A DNA stretch of 44,598 nucleotides. Source: an uncultured Clostridiaceae bacterium. Its GTDB lineage: Bacteria > Bacillota > Clostridia > TANB77 > CAG-465. The stretch lies in assembly GCA_947381905.1 (NCBI GenBank), contig CANCXL010000016.1, positions 1-44,598 of the forward strand. The letters run 5' to 3'. The translations under genes were made by a program, and so were the position numbers. Of the stretch, positions 35,582-44,375 are shown in pieces (within the stretch, counting starts at the first letter, position 1; each line of letters begins with the position of its first letter). The notes below the pieces were generated by a model. The model saw only the letters and a program-made list of their open reading frames with translations. It ran no database searches and was not told the origin of the DNA.

Positions 35582-35610
35582 ATTATAACATAAAAGGCGC
35601 ATAAAAACAA
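35582..35610 (-). promoter_or_regulatory. Promoter of the ClpE-like gene
   Basis: Minus-strand TTGTTT (35610-35605), 17 bp, TATAAT (35587-35582) with a TG extension. Confidence 0.6.
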
Positions 35611-35634
35611 GGAAGAAAAGGTGGATTTGAGTAG

Positions 35635-35663
35635 AAAAAAGCTAGAGTTCTAAATACTCTAAC
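35635..35663 (-). terminator. Terminator of the small membrane protein gene
   Basis: GCTAGAGT (35641-35648) pairs with ACTCTAAC (35656-35663), with one wobble, and six T follow on the minus strand. Confidence 0.7.
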
Positions 35664-36157
35664 TAAAAGGATATTTTTAACTTCTCATGATATGTTATAA
35701 TATCATTTCCTTTTTTTATGTATGACATTTTTTCACCATTATAGATTAATTTATAAGTTGATGTGCACTCATAGCAATATGTATTAAGAGAAATAGATTC
35801 TTCATATAAAGTTAATTTTAAAATACCATTATTATACGCTGAATATAGAGTATATTTTGTTTTAGTTCCTTTATATCTTTTGGTGATACTTTTTAGATCT
35901 TCAATACTTGAATCACAAAACTTTTCATTTGTAATTAAATTTAATAGTGCACTGTCATCTAAAGATATAGTGCAATTACTTAAATCTTGGTTAGATAAAA
36001 AATCTCTATAAACTTCTTCTAATACTGCAACTTGTATATTTTCATCAGGTGGTATTTGTGATATCATATAGTTTTTTAACAATGTGTAGATAAGAAAAGT
36101 AGTTATAAGTATAGCAAGTATAGAAAATAGTATAATCATTATTTTTTTCAATTTCAT
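35663..36157 (-). CDS. Small membrane-anchored protein of unknown function
   Basis: The 164-residue protein has an N-terminal membrane anchor (about 6-28, IMIILFSILAILITTFLIY) without a lipobox cysteine. The remaining 135 residues lie outside, with four cysteines (including CYEC) that may form disulfides, and a YKLIYNGEKMSYIKKG strand near the end. No family is recognised. An AGAGGT site precedes the start and the stop overlaps the terminator. It diverges from scpB. Confidence 0.6.
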   Translation of the reverse strand: MKLKKIMIILFSILAILITTFLIYTLLKNYMISQIPPDENIQVAVLEEVYRDFLSNQDLSNCTISLDDSALLNLITNEKFCDSSIEDLKSITKRYKGTKTKYTLYSAYNNGILKLTLYEESISLNTYCYECTSTYKLIYNGEKMSYIKKGNDIITYHEKLKISF

Positions 36158-36182
36158 AAAATACCTCTCAATTGTTTATTTA

Positions 36183-36211
36183 ATTATATATGAATATAAA
36201 AATATATACAA
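36183..36211 (-). promoter_or_regulatory. Promoter of the small membrane protein gene
   Basis: Minus-strand TTGTAT (36211-36206), 17 bp, TATAAT (36188-36183). Confidence 0.55.
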
Positions 36212-36240
36212 CATTAAAAAAATACAATTTAAAAAATTAC

Positions 36241-36269
36241 TTTAAAAATAATATTCTTTTTGATATAAT
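36241..36269 (+). promoter_or_regulatory. Promoter of the scpB-addB operon
   Basis: TTTAAA (36241-36246), 17 bp, TATAAT (36264-36269) with TG at 36261-36262. Confidence 0.55.
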
Positions 36270-36297
36270 CTATTTAAAGTAAGATAGGAGAGAAAAT

Positions 36298-36870
36298 ATG
36301 GAAAACTTAAACAATGTATTAGAAGCGATATTATTTGCACTAGGTAGAGAAATATCTATAGATGAACTTGCAAATACTTTAGAAATAGAAAAAGAATATG
36401 TTATAAATTCAGTAGAAGAATTAAAAAAGAGATATAATGATGATAATGGAGTTAAATTAATTGAAATCAATTCAATGATACAACTTGTTACTAACAATAT
36501 ATATTATGAGTATGTAAATAAGTTTGTAGAAAACACAAAAAGACAAAATTTATCTGTTTCAGCACAAGAGACTCTTTCAATAATTGCATATAATCCTAAA
36601 ATTACAAAAACAGAGATTGAAAATATCCGTGGAGTAAATAGTGATTTTGCGGTAAGTAGATTACTTGAGTGTGGTCTAATTGAGGAAGTTGCAAGGCTTA
36701 ATCTTCCAGGAAGACCTGCAGCATATTGTGTAACGAATGAATTTTTACGTTCTTGTGGAATATCCAAAGTTGAAGACTTGCCAGATTATGAAAATATTAA
36801 AATTAAAGATGAGCAAATGCTTGTTACAGATTATGATGAAAAAGAAAAAGAAGAAAACATAGAGGAGTAA
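36298..36870 (+). CDS. scpB: Segregation and condensation protein B
   Basis: The 190-residue protein has the two winged-helix domains of ScpB: LEAILFALGREISIDELAN at the start, SVEELKKRYNDD, then SAQETLSIIAYNPKITKTEIE and IRGVNSDFAVSRLLECGLIEE with a LPGRPAAYCVTNEFL wing. It joins ScpA and Smc in condensin. scpA, usually directly upstream, is not here; a promoter and a divergent gene take its place. The stop is followed one base later by the addB start, so the two genes are coupled. Confidence 0.92.
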   Translation: MENLNNVLEAILFALGREISIDELANTLEIEKEYVINSVEELKKRYNDDNGVKLIEINSMIQLVTNNIYYEYVNKFVENTKRQNLSVSAQETLSIIAYNPKITKTEIENIRGVNSDFAVSRLLECGLIEEVARLNLPGRPAAYCVTNEFLRSCGISKVEDLPDYENIKIKDEQMLVTDYDEKEKEENIEE

Positions 36871-36871
36871 T

Positions 36872-39800
36872 ATGATAAATTGCATTTTAGGAAAATCTAA
36901 AACAGGAAAAACAACACATATATATAACATGATTGAACAAGATCTAAAAGAAGGACTTAATGTACTTCTTTTTGTTCCATCACAATCAAGAGCAAAAGCA
37001 GAAGAGGAATATATAAAGATTTTAAATAAAAGCGGTGTAATTGGTGTAAATATTACTACAATATCTGAATATATTAATGAACAGTTAAAACTACAAAATA
37101 TGCATATAGAAGATAATTTCTTATCATCTCTTGATAGAAAAATAATTCTTACACAAGTAATTAGAGAAAATGAGGGAATATTTAAGGTTTTTAATAAGGT
37201 TAAAAATTATGCTGGTTTTTTAGATATATTAGATATATATATGGATTTATTTAGAAAAAGTGGTATTAATCCTAAAGAAGTGAGTGCGCTTGAAGTAAAA
37301 GATAAAAGGACAAATATTAAATTTAAGGAAATACTATCCATATATGAAAAATATATAGATAAAATGACGCAAAATTATATTGATAGTGTAGACGAGATGG
37401 AGTTATTTATTAAAAACATTAATAAATCCGATATTTCTAAAAATTATAACAATTTAAGGGTGTACTTTGATTCATACAACAACTTTACAAATAATGAATA
37501 TAAGTTTATAGATATACTTATGAAAAATAAAATAGATATAACGTTAACTTTAAATACAGACATAACTAAAATAGAGGAGACGTATATATCATCTAGTATA
37601 TTTGAAACATCAAATAAAACATATAAGAGAATATGTGCTTTAGCAGATAAAAACAATATATCTCTTGAAAATATAATAAAATATGATAATGTTTTTGATT
37701 CTAAAAAAGATATAAAATATATTGCAAACAATATTTTTAGCAGTATGCAAAATGGAGAAAAAATAGATTTAGAAAATATAGGGGTAACAGTATATACTAA
37801 TATTCAAAAGGAAATTGAAGCTGTTGCTAAAAAAATCGCGTCTAAAATAAAAGAGGGATATAGATACTCAGATTTTGCTTTATATACAACAAAACCAGAG
37901 GAATATGATAAGATAATATCAAGAGTTTTTTATGAGAATAATTTAAAATATTATTTGCCAAAAAGCAAGAGCATATGTGAGTCTATACTTGTAAAGTACA
38001 TACAAGGAATACTAAATTTAGCCTCAAAAGGGCTTAACCTAGAACTTGTTTTTGATATCTTAAAACAAGGCATTACAGATATAGATTTAAGAAAAATTTA
38101 TATACTTGAAAATTACATGAAAGAGTTTAATGTAAATAAATATATTGTAGATAGTAAATTTACTCTTAATAATCAAAAAGCAATTTATGATATAGAAGAA
38201 CTAAATAATGTAAAAAACAAAGTTGTATATATGTATTCTTTTGTAAATTATATTAAAAGTGGTACATGTGGAAAAATAATAGAAGAAGTATATAATCATT
38301 TAAGTAAAGAAAATATATACAAAAATTATTTAAAATTAACTGAACCTATAATAGAAGATTCTGTAAATATAGATATGAGTAATTTTGAATCTCAAGTTTG
38401 GAGTAAACTTTTAGAAATCTTTGAGTCAATAGAAAAAGTATATAAAGATGAAGAAATTACAATAGAAGAATTTACAAATATTTTTAATTTGGTCGTAAAA
38501 GACGTTAAAATAAAAACTTTACCTCCAACTAAAGACCAAATAGAAATTGTAGATATAAATGTTTCAAAGATAAAACCTAAAAAAATAGCATTTTTTATTG
38601 GGGTTACAGAGGGAAAATTCCCAGAAAAAGTAGATGAGGATATAATTTTTTCAGATAATGAATTAGATATATTACGAGATAAAAATATAGATTTAAAAGA
38701 AACAAGCATTAGCAAAATTAATATGGGATATTTTAATATATATGAAGCATTAAATAATATTAAAGAGGCTTTGTATATATCAATTCCTGCTGCATCTTTT
38801 GATGGTAAAGCTACAAGAAAGTCTATACTAATAACTTTAATGAATCAAATTTCTAATTTTAGTATTAATGGAGAAGTTACTAAAAACTATAATTTAGAAA
38901 ATATGTATGAGTATACATCTAAAGATGATCTTTTTATGTGGTTACTTAAAAGTATTAGAAGCATGGATGATAGTGAGGATATATCTAAAATATATAGTGT
39001 ATATGAGTTTTTTAAATTAGATAAAGAATATTCAAAAATTTTGTCATTTAAAAAAGATGATTCGAGATTAAGTAAAGATATAACAGATATAATTTATAAT
39101 GACGAATTTAAAACAAGTGTAAGTAAGCTTGAACAATATAAAAAATGTCCTTTTTCATATTTTATGCAATATGTTTTAAAAATTCTTCCAAACAAAGAAT
39201 CAAAAGTTAATGTGTTAGAATTAGGCAGCTTTATGCATGGAGTTCTTGAATCTTTTTCAAAAAGATTATTAGAAAAAAATATAAAGTGGCAAGAGATTTT
39301 AGATGAAAATTTGGAAGATATAAAGCCACAATATGAGAAAATTTTAGAAGAGATTATATTTTCACAGATAGATGCTAATCTTTCAAAGCAAAAGCAAAGT
39401 GTAAAATATATGGTGTTAAAAAGAAAACTTACAAATACAATGAAAAAGATCATAAAAACAGTTGCTTTAAGTTATAATCAAAGTGAATTTGAACCATACG
39501 ATTATGAAATTGAATTTAAAGATAATAGTGTATTTCTTCCTATGCAAATAGATTTAGATAACGGAAAAACTATGAAGATAATAGGAAAAATTGATAGAGT
39601 AGATATGCTAGAATTTAAAGAAAATATGTATATAAGAGTTGTAGACTATAAATCAAGTTCAAAAGAGCTAAAAATAGATAAAATAAAAGAAGGAATATCT
39701 TTACAATTAATTAGTTATATGATTGCTTTTATGGAAAATACAAAAGATAAGAAAATTATTCCAGCAGGAATGGTATATTTTAATTTATCAGATAAATTAA

Positions 39801-40159
39801 TTAATCTTCAAGAATATATGGAAAACAATGATAAAGTAAAACAAGAGCTTATAAAAAGATTAAAAATGAATGGAATTTTTCTAAAGGATATCGAAATATT
39901 AAACAAAATGGATAGAAACTTTGAAAAGAATTCTAAAGAAAGTTTAATTGATGTAAGTAAAGCCAGTATAACTCGAGATTCAAGTAAGGTTTTAGATGAA
40001 AAAGAGTTTGAAGAATTATGTAAAAATACAAAAATAATATTAAGTGATATAGGAAAAGAGATATCAAATGGAAATGTAAAAATTGCTCCAAACAAAAAAG
40101 AAAATTACTGCAAATTTTGCAACTATTCTAGTACTTGTAGAAAAAATATTGAAGTATAA
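36872..40159 (+). CDS. addB: AddB subunit of the AddAB helicase-nuclease
   Basis: The 1095-residue protein starts with CILGKSKTGKTTH (Walker A, G7-T14), then LLFVPSQSRAKAEEEY. The middle has VDINVSKIKPKKIAFFIGVTEGKFP, a degenerate helicase part. The C-terminal RecB-family nuclease shows SVSKLEQYKKCPFSYF, GKIDRVDML and VVDYKSSSKEL with GISLQLISYM. The cysteine in KKCPF plus the final CKFCNYSSTC would bind the [4Fe-4S] cluster typical of AddB. With AddA it processes double-strand ends for recombination. addA is not in the window directly downstream, where a 254-bp gap and a new unit follow. Confidence 0.93.
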   Translation: MINCILGKSKTGKTTHIYNMIEQDLKEGLNVLLFVPSQSRAKAEEEYIKILNKSGVIGVNITTISEYINEQLKLQNMHIEDNFLSSLDRKIILTQVIRENEGIFKVFNKVKNYAGFLDILDIYMDLFRKSGINPKEVSALEVKDKRTNIKFKEILSIYEKYIDKMTQNYIDSVDEMELFIKNINKSDISKNYNNLRVYFDSYNNFTNNEYKFIDILMKNKIDITLTLNTDITKIEETYISSSIFETSNKTYKRICALADKNNISLENIIKYDNVFDSKKDIKYIANNIFSSMQNGEKIDLENIGVTVYTNIQKEIEAVAKKIASKIKEGYRYSDFALYTTKPEEYDKIISRVFYENNLKYYLPKSKSICESILVKYIQGILNLASKGLNLELVFDILKQGITDIDLRKIYILENYMKEFNVNKYIVDSKFTLNNQKAIYDIEELNNVKNKVVYMYSFVNYIKSGTCGKIIEEVYNHLSKENIYKNYLKLTEPIIEDSVNIDMSNFESQVWSKLLEIFESIEKVYKDEEITIEEFTNIFNLVVKDVKIKTLPPTKDQIEIVDINVSKIKPKKIAFFIGVTEGKFPEKVDEDIIFSDNELDILRDKNIDLKETSISKINMGYFNIYEALNNIKEALYISIPAASFDGKATRKSILITLMNQISNFSINGEVTKNYNLENMYEYTSKDDLFMWLLKSIRSMDDSEDISKIYSVYEFFKLDKEYSKILSFKKDDSRLSKDITDIIYNDEFKTSVSKLEQYKKCPFSYFMQYVLKILPNKESKVNVLELGSFMHGVLESFSKRLLEKNIKWQEILDENLEDIKPQYEKILEEIIFSQIDANLSKQKQSVKYMVLKRKLTNTMKKIIKTVALSYNQSEFEPYDYEIEFKDNSVFLPMQIDLDNGKTMKIIGKIDRVDMLEFKENMYIRVVDYKSSSKELKIDKIKEGISLQLISYMIAFMENTKDKKIIPAGMVYFNLSDKLINLQEYMENNDKVKQELIKRLKMNGIFLKDIEILNKMDRNFEKNSKESLIDVSKASITRDSSKVLDEKEFEELCKNTKIILSDIGKEISNGNVKIAPNKKENYCKFCNYSSTCRKNIEV

Positions 40160-40266
40160 CATCAAATAAAGTCGAATAAATTCGAGGTACTCTTTTATTA
40201 TTACATACTTGTGTTTCTATCATTAAAGAAATGTTACGAAAATTACAAGTTTTATCTTTTAAAGGG

Positions 40267-40294
40267 TTGAAATTATCTAAAAAAAAGATATAAT
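40267..40294 (+). promoter_or_regulatory. Candidate promoter in the addB-AT-hook gap
   Basis: TTGAAA (40267-40272), 16 bp, TATAAT (40289-40294). Apart from this, the gap 40160-40413 holds only AT-rich sequence; I saw no hairpin with a good T-run and no small gene. Confidence 0.55.
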
Positions 40295-40413
40295 ATAAAT
40301 AGATTATCAAGGTTAAAAAATTTTTAATGTTGAATTTTACATTTCAAAAGTACTTATATTTTTTGGTTCTTTTGTTAAAATAAATTACAAAACTAAAGAG
40401 GGAGAGTTGTTAT

Positions 40414-41712
40414 ATGGCAGATATAGTTGTAAGTTCGAAAAAGAAGATTAACTTTTTTGACAGAGTGATACAAAGTATAGTAATTGTACTTAACATGAAC
40501 AAAATGAATAAGGCAATTGACGAACATTTGGCTGTTATTAGAAAAACCGAAGGTGACGATAAAAAGTTATATCAAGAAAATATTTTAAGAGAGATAGTTT
40601 TTGTAAAATATCAATATGATATTATGCAAAGAAGTATGTATGAGTTAAAAATGTCTTATCCAGATGATATAATAGATAATATTAATTCATCAGACAAAAC
40701 TACAAGACTTGAGTTACAAAAGAGTTTTCTAGAAATGGAATATGATAGAGTAACTAAATCAAAATTCAAATCTAAAGAAGAAATAAAATTTAATCTTTTA
40801 TCTATATCATCTGCTATAGATGAGGTTAAACAAAATATAAAAGACGAAGGAAAAGCTCAAAGATATAATCAAGTAATAAAAATTGCTGAAGATATAGATA
40901 CTGCAATTCAGACAGATAAATATACAGATGATTTATATAAAGAACTATTTAAAGCAATAGATGAATACGTTGGATACATTAATGATAATTATGATATATC
41001 AAAACTACCATCAGATGAAAGAGAACTTATTGAATATGTTATTGAATCTATGATCAAAGGTGTTGAATCAGATATAGACAAGCATATGTACGAATATAAT
41101 TTAATTATTAATATATGTAAAAATTCATATAGATACTTTAAAATTATAGACAAAATATTCTTAAAAATATTAACTATTTATGATGAGAGCTTTGAAAGTG
41201 AAATTGTAAATGAAAATGACTATATTAAAATGTTTAAAGAAATATATGATATGATGATTAAAACTAAAGTTAATGATGTTCATAGAAGTATTTCTACAGA
41301 GGACGAATATTTAGAATATTCAAAATTACTTGCAGAAGATAAAGATGAAGAAGTAGATAAATTCTTATATGAAAAAGCTTTAAATTTAACACAGATGGAT
41401 AGTATAAAAGAAAAAATAGAAAATATTTTACATCCACAAGATGAAGAAGAAAAAACAGATGAAGAAGAAATTGATATAGACAAACTTAATTTAGATGAAA
41501 TATTAGGTAAAAATAATGATGATGACTCTACAGAAGAGACTGAAGATGAATCTAATAATGAAGAACAAAAAGAAGAATTAGAAACAGAGATATATGAAGA
41601 TAAAGTTGAGGCAATTGAGGAAGAAAAACCAAAAAGAAGAGTAGGAAGACCTAGAAAAGAAGAAAAACCTAAAGAGAAAAGACGTGTAGGTAGACCTAAA
41701 AAAGTTAAATAG
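40414..41712 (+). CDS. Helical protein with acidic linker and two C-terminal AT-hooks
   Basis: The 432-residue protein has no recognised family for its main part. Residues 1-330 are helical and hydrophilic. Residues about 340-405 are strongly acidic (Asp/Glu-rich, probably disordered). The last 30 residues contain two AT-hook motifs, RRVGRPRK and RRVGRPKK, separated by a KEEKPKEK-type spacer. The GRP core inserts into the minor groove of AT-rich DNA, which would be abundant in this genome. The acidic stretch may mask the basic tail. I infer a nucleoid-associated or chromosome-anchoring role; the neighbours are recombination (addB) and sporulation (spoIIE) genes. GAGGGAGAG precedes the ATG. 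Confidence 0.65.
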   Translation: MADIVVSSKKKINFFDRVIQSIVIVLNMNKMNKAIDEHLAVIRKTEGDDKKLYQENILREIVFVKYQYDIMQRSMYELKMSYPDDIIDNINSSDKTTRLELQKSFLEMEYDRVTKSKFKSKEEIKFNLLSISSAIDEVKQNIKDEGKAQRYNQVIKIAEDIDTAIQTDKYTDDLYKELFKAIDEYVGYINDNYDISKLPSDERELIEYVIESMIKGVESDIDKHMYEYNLIINICKNSYRYFKIIDKIFLKILTIYDESFESEIVNENDYIKMFKEIYDMMIKTKVNDVHRSISTEDEYLEYSKLLAEDKDEEVDKFLYEKALNLTQMDSIKEKIENILHPQDEEEKTDEEEIDIDKLNLDEILGKNNDDDSTEETEDESNNEEQKEELETEIYEDKVEAIEEEKPKRRVGRPRKEEKPKEKRRVGRPKKVK

Positions 41713-41724
41713 TGTTTATTATGA

Positions 41725-41757
41725 AAAAATAGCCAAATTTTATGTTTGACTATTTTT
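41725..41757 (+). terminator. Intrinsic terminator
   Basis: AAAAATAGCCAAA (41725-41737) pairs with TTTGACTATTTTT (41745-41757) with a single mismatch, ending in T. Confidence 0.75.
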
Positions 41758-41793
41758 CTGCATGTAGGGGAATATTATTTTAATATTTTTCTA

Positions 41794-41840
41794 TTATGAC
41801 AAATTTTTTGAAATTGATATAGTAAAATATATAGTATAAA
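41794..41840 (+). promoter_or_regulatory. spoIIE promoter with long spacer and Spo0A-like box
   Basis: TTGAAA (41808-41813) and TATAAA (41835-41840) are 21 bp apart. The Bacillus subtilis spoIIE and spoIIG promoters are known for such long sigma-A spacers and need Spo0A. TTATGACAAA at 41794-41803 is, on the other strand, TTTGTCATAA, which is close to the Spo0A box TTTGTCGAAA. The match in a spoIIE promoter is suggestive. Confidence 0.45.
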
Positions 41841-41864
41841 AGAAACATAAAGAGGTGTAAAAAA

Positions 41865-44213
41865 ATGATATATAACAAGTACTTAGATAATGATATTGAT
41901 GATAAAGCTCAATCAGTATTTAGTGCATTAAAAAAAGTTTTAAGTTTTAAAAATGTGATATTTATATTATTTGCATTACTTTTATCTACCAAAACTTTTG
42001 TTGGAGACTTTAGACCATTTAACTATGTAATACTTGCTGTTGCAAGTGCATTTGAAGTGCCATTACTTCTAGTATTAATATCATCTGTAATTGGACTAGC
42101 AGTTGGCTCTAGTACATCAAGTTTAATATTACTACTTATATTCTTTTTACTATATAACTTGGTTACTGCTATTGTAAATATAGAAGGGATAAATAGAAAA
42201 TATACTATATTTATAAAATTTATTTCTTCAATTGCAATATTACAAATTGTATCTTCATTTATTACTGGAGCGTTATTTACAGATTTATTTTCAGTTTTAT
42301 CTACTATAGTAGCATCTGGAATAATGTATCTTGTTTTAGTTACTGGGATGAATGTTATACTAAATATAAAAAATGGTTTTATTTATACAAAAGAAGAAAG
42401 TATTATGATGATGCTTTCTGTTGCAATGGTAATTTCTGCATTTAGTCCAGTAAGTATATGGGGATTTAAGTTAGTAGAAATACTTGCATTTATTATTATA
42501 TTATTATATGGATGGAGCAATGGAGCTATTATGGGAGCTACAACAGGGCTAATGATAGGATTATCATATACATGCTTATGTGATGTGTCAATGTCATTTG
42601 TGGTTGCAATTGCTTTTAGTGGCTTTATATCTGGATTATTAAGAAGATTTGGAAAGATTCCAGTAATTATTGCGTTTATTGCAGGGAATATATATATTTC
42701 ATATTATTCAACAGGAATGACTCAAATAAATATAATTGGTTGTGAAGTATTAGTGGCATCTGTAGTATTATTCTTTATGCCAAAGTATATTCAAGGAAAA
42801 CTAGATAATTTATTTGACCTTGGAAGAGGAATTGAAGCAGTAAGAAATAATTTATTAAATCCAACTAAAGAGGCAAAAGAAAAAATAGGTGCAGTATCTG
42901 AGGTATTTAGTAACCTTGCAGACATTACAGTTGCTAAGACTAAAGAAACAGAAAAAGAAACAGAAGAGGTAGTAAAAAAGTATATTTTATACTATGTAAA
43001 TAATACTTGTTTTGCTTGCGATAATCTAAATGATTGCATAGATATGGAAAACCTAGATGTAACAGCAAAGTATTTAGCAGATAAATTGGAAAATGGTGAA
43101 CCAATTGAGGCAGAAATGTTAAAATTTGATTGTAAGCATTCTAAAATAATAGTAGATAATTTATATGAGATATATAATAATATGAAAATAACACGTATTC
43201 TTAAACAAAGAGAGTTAGAAAATACAGAAAAGGTATCTAAACAATATAAAGAGGTATCAAAAATATTAAATAATATTGCTGAAAATATAAAAGAAGGTAC
43301 TTTAGTAAAAAGTGATTCTCAAAAGAAATTAAGAGATGAACTTAAATTTTATGGCTTTAATGTATACGAAGATGAATTTGTAAAGGAAGATGACTCTATT
43401 GAGTATACATTTATAACAGATATTTTAACTAATATTGACAAGCAAAAAAAGCAAATTACAGACCTTGCTTCAAATATATTAGAACAGAATATGAATATTA
43501 AATTAATACTTAATATATCTAAAACAGAAAAGTCTAAAATTAAATTAATTTCTACTCCTAAATATGATATTAAGACAGAAATTATCTCTATGAAGAAAGA
43601 TGGAGAGACTGTTTGTGGAGACACATATCTTCAAATGGAATTATCTGATCTTAGAAAACTTACTGTAATAAGTGATGGTGTGGGTTCTGGAGAAGATGCA
43701 TCAAAAAGTTCAACAGCAGTTATTAATATTCTCGAAAGGTTACTATCTGGTGGATTTAGTGAAGAAAAAGCTATTGAAATAGTAAATAGTATAATAAAAC
43801 TTAAGGGAAATGATGAGCTATATGCAACACTTGATGCTGCAATAATAAATGAGAAAGATGGCGAATGCTATTTTATTAAGCTTGGAGCAGCACCTACATA
43901 TTTAATAGATAATGGTAAGGTGACAACTATAAGCTCTGTAAATATCCCTGTAGGACTTGTTGAAAATACAGATTACATTCCAATTTGTAAAAAATTAAAA
44001 GAAGGAGATTTTATTATCCAAATATCTGATGGAGTTGTGCCAGAAGGAATAGATACAAGCAGTAACTATTTAAGAAATTATTTACTTACATGCGATACAT
44101 CAAAAACAGCTAAAGTAATTGCACAAGAAATAAAAGAAGTATTTAATCTTAATAATGGTGGAACTTTAGAAGATGATGCAACCATAATTGTTAATAAAAT
44201 AGAGAAAAGCTAG
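41865..44213 (+). CDS. spoIIE: Stage II sporulation protein E
   Basis: The 782-residue protein has an N-terminal block of about ten membrane helices (30-310), a central region (320-560) with FACDNLNDC, and a C-terminal PP2C phosphatase. The phosphatase metal ligands are in GETVCGDTY (D586) and VISDGVGSG (D604), with IQISDGVVPEG near the end. SpoIIE dephosphorylates SpoIIAA to release sigma-F in the forespore and associates with the division septum. Length is close to the Bacillus protein (827). AGAGGTG precedes the ATG. The upstream region has a plausible Spo0A-type promoter. Confidence 0.95.
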   Translation: MIYNKYLDNDIDDKAQSVFSALKKVLSFKNVIFILFALLLSTKTFVGDFRPFNYVILAVASAFEVPLLLVLISSVIGLAVGSSTSSLILLLIFFLLYNLVTAIVNIEGINRKYTIFIKFISSIAILQIVSSFITGALFTDLFSVLSTIVASGIMYLVLVTGMNVILNIKNGFIYTKEESIMMMLSVAMVISAFSPVSIWGFKLVEILAFIIILLYGWSNGAIMGATTGLMIGLSYTCLCDVSMSFVVAIAFSGFISGLLRRFGKIPVIIAFIAGNIYISYYSTGMTQINIIGCEVLVASVVLFFMPKYIQGKLDNLFDLGRGIEAVRNNLLNPTKEAKEKIGAVSEVFSNLADITVAKTKETEKETEEVVKKYILYYVNNTCFACDNLNDCIDMENLDVTAKYLADKLENGEPIEAEMLKFDCKHSKIIVDNLYEIYNNMKITRILKQRELENTEKVSKQYKEVSKILNNIAENIKEGTLVKSDSQKKLRDELKFYGFNVYEDEFVKEDDSIEYTFITDILTNIDKQKKQITDLASNILEQNMNIKLILNISKTEKSKIKLISTPKYDIKTEIISMKKDGETVCGDTYLQMELSDLRKLTVISDGVGSGEDASKSSTAVINILERLLSGGFSEEKAIEIVNSIIKLKGNDELYATLDAAIINEKDGECYFIKLGAAPTYLIDNGKVTTISSVNIPVGLVENTDYIPICKKLKEGDFIIQISDGVVPEGIDTSSNYLRNYLLTCDTSKTAKVIAQEIKEVFNLNNGGTLEDDATIIVNKIEKS

Positions 44214-44220
44214 AAAAGAA

Positions 44221-44256
44221 AAGCTCTAAAATACATTTTGTATTTTAGAGCTTTTT
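44221..44256 (+). terminator. Intrinsic terminator of spoIIE
   Basis: AAGCTCTAAAATAC (44221-44234) pairs perfectly with GTATTTTAGAGCTT (44240-44253), followed by T. Confidence 0.9.
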
Positions 44257-44324
44257 ATTACTAGGAAAAATCAATTTTTTGTCGGAAATTGCGACGAAAA
44301 GTGTTAGAAAATAAGAAAAAATTG

Positions 44325-44353
44325 TTTACAAACATGCGTTCTTAAATTATAAT
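44325..44353 (+). promoter_or_regulatory. tnpB promoter with LexA-type box
   Basis: TTTACA (44325-44330), 17 bp, TATAAT (44348-44353). AAAC-N4-GTTC at 44330-44341 sits exactly as in the dinB promoter. Similarity to the dinB upstream region continues for 44 bp further upstream, from a shared GTCG at 44281 and 19145. Confidence 0.65.
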
Positions 44354-44375
44354 ATTCTCACAAGGGAGTGAGAAT

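Noticed and set aside
40160..40413. Possible hidden small gene or RNA in the gap after addB
   Set aside because: No start with a ribosome site and no convincing structure; only a candidate promoter was found.
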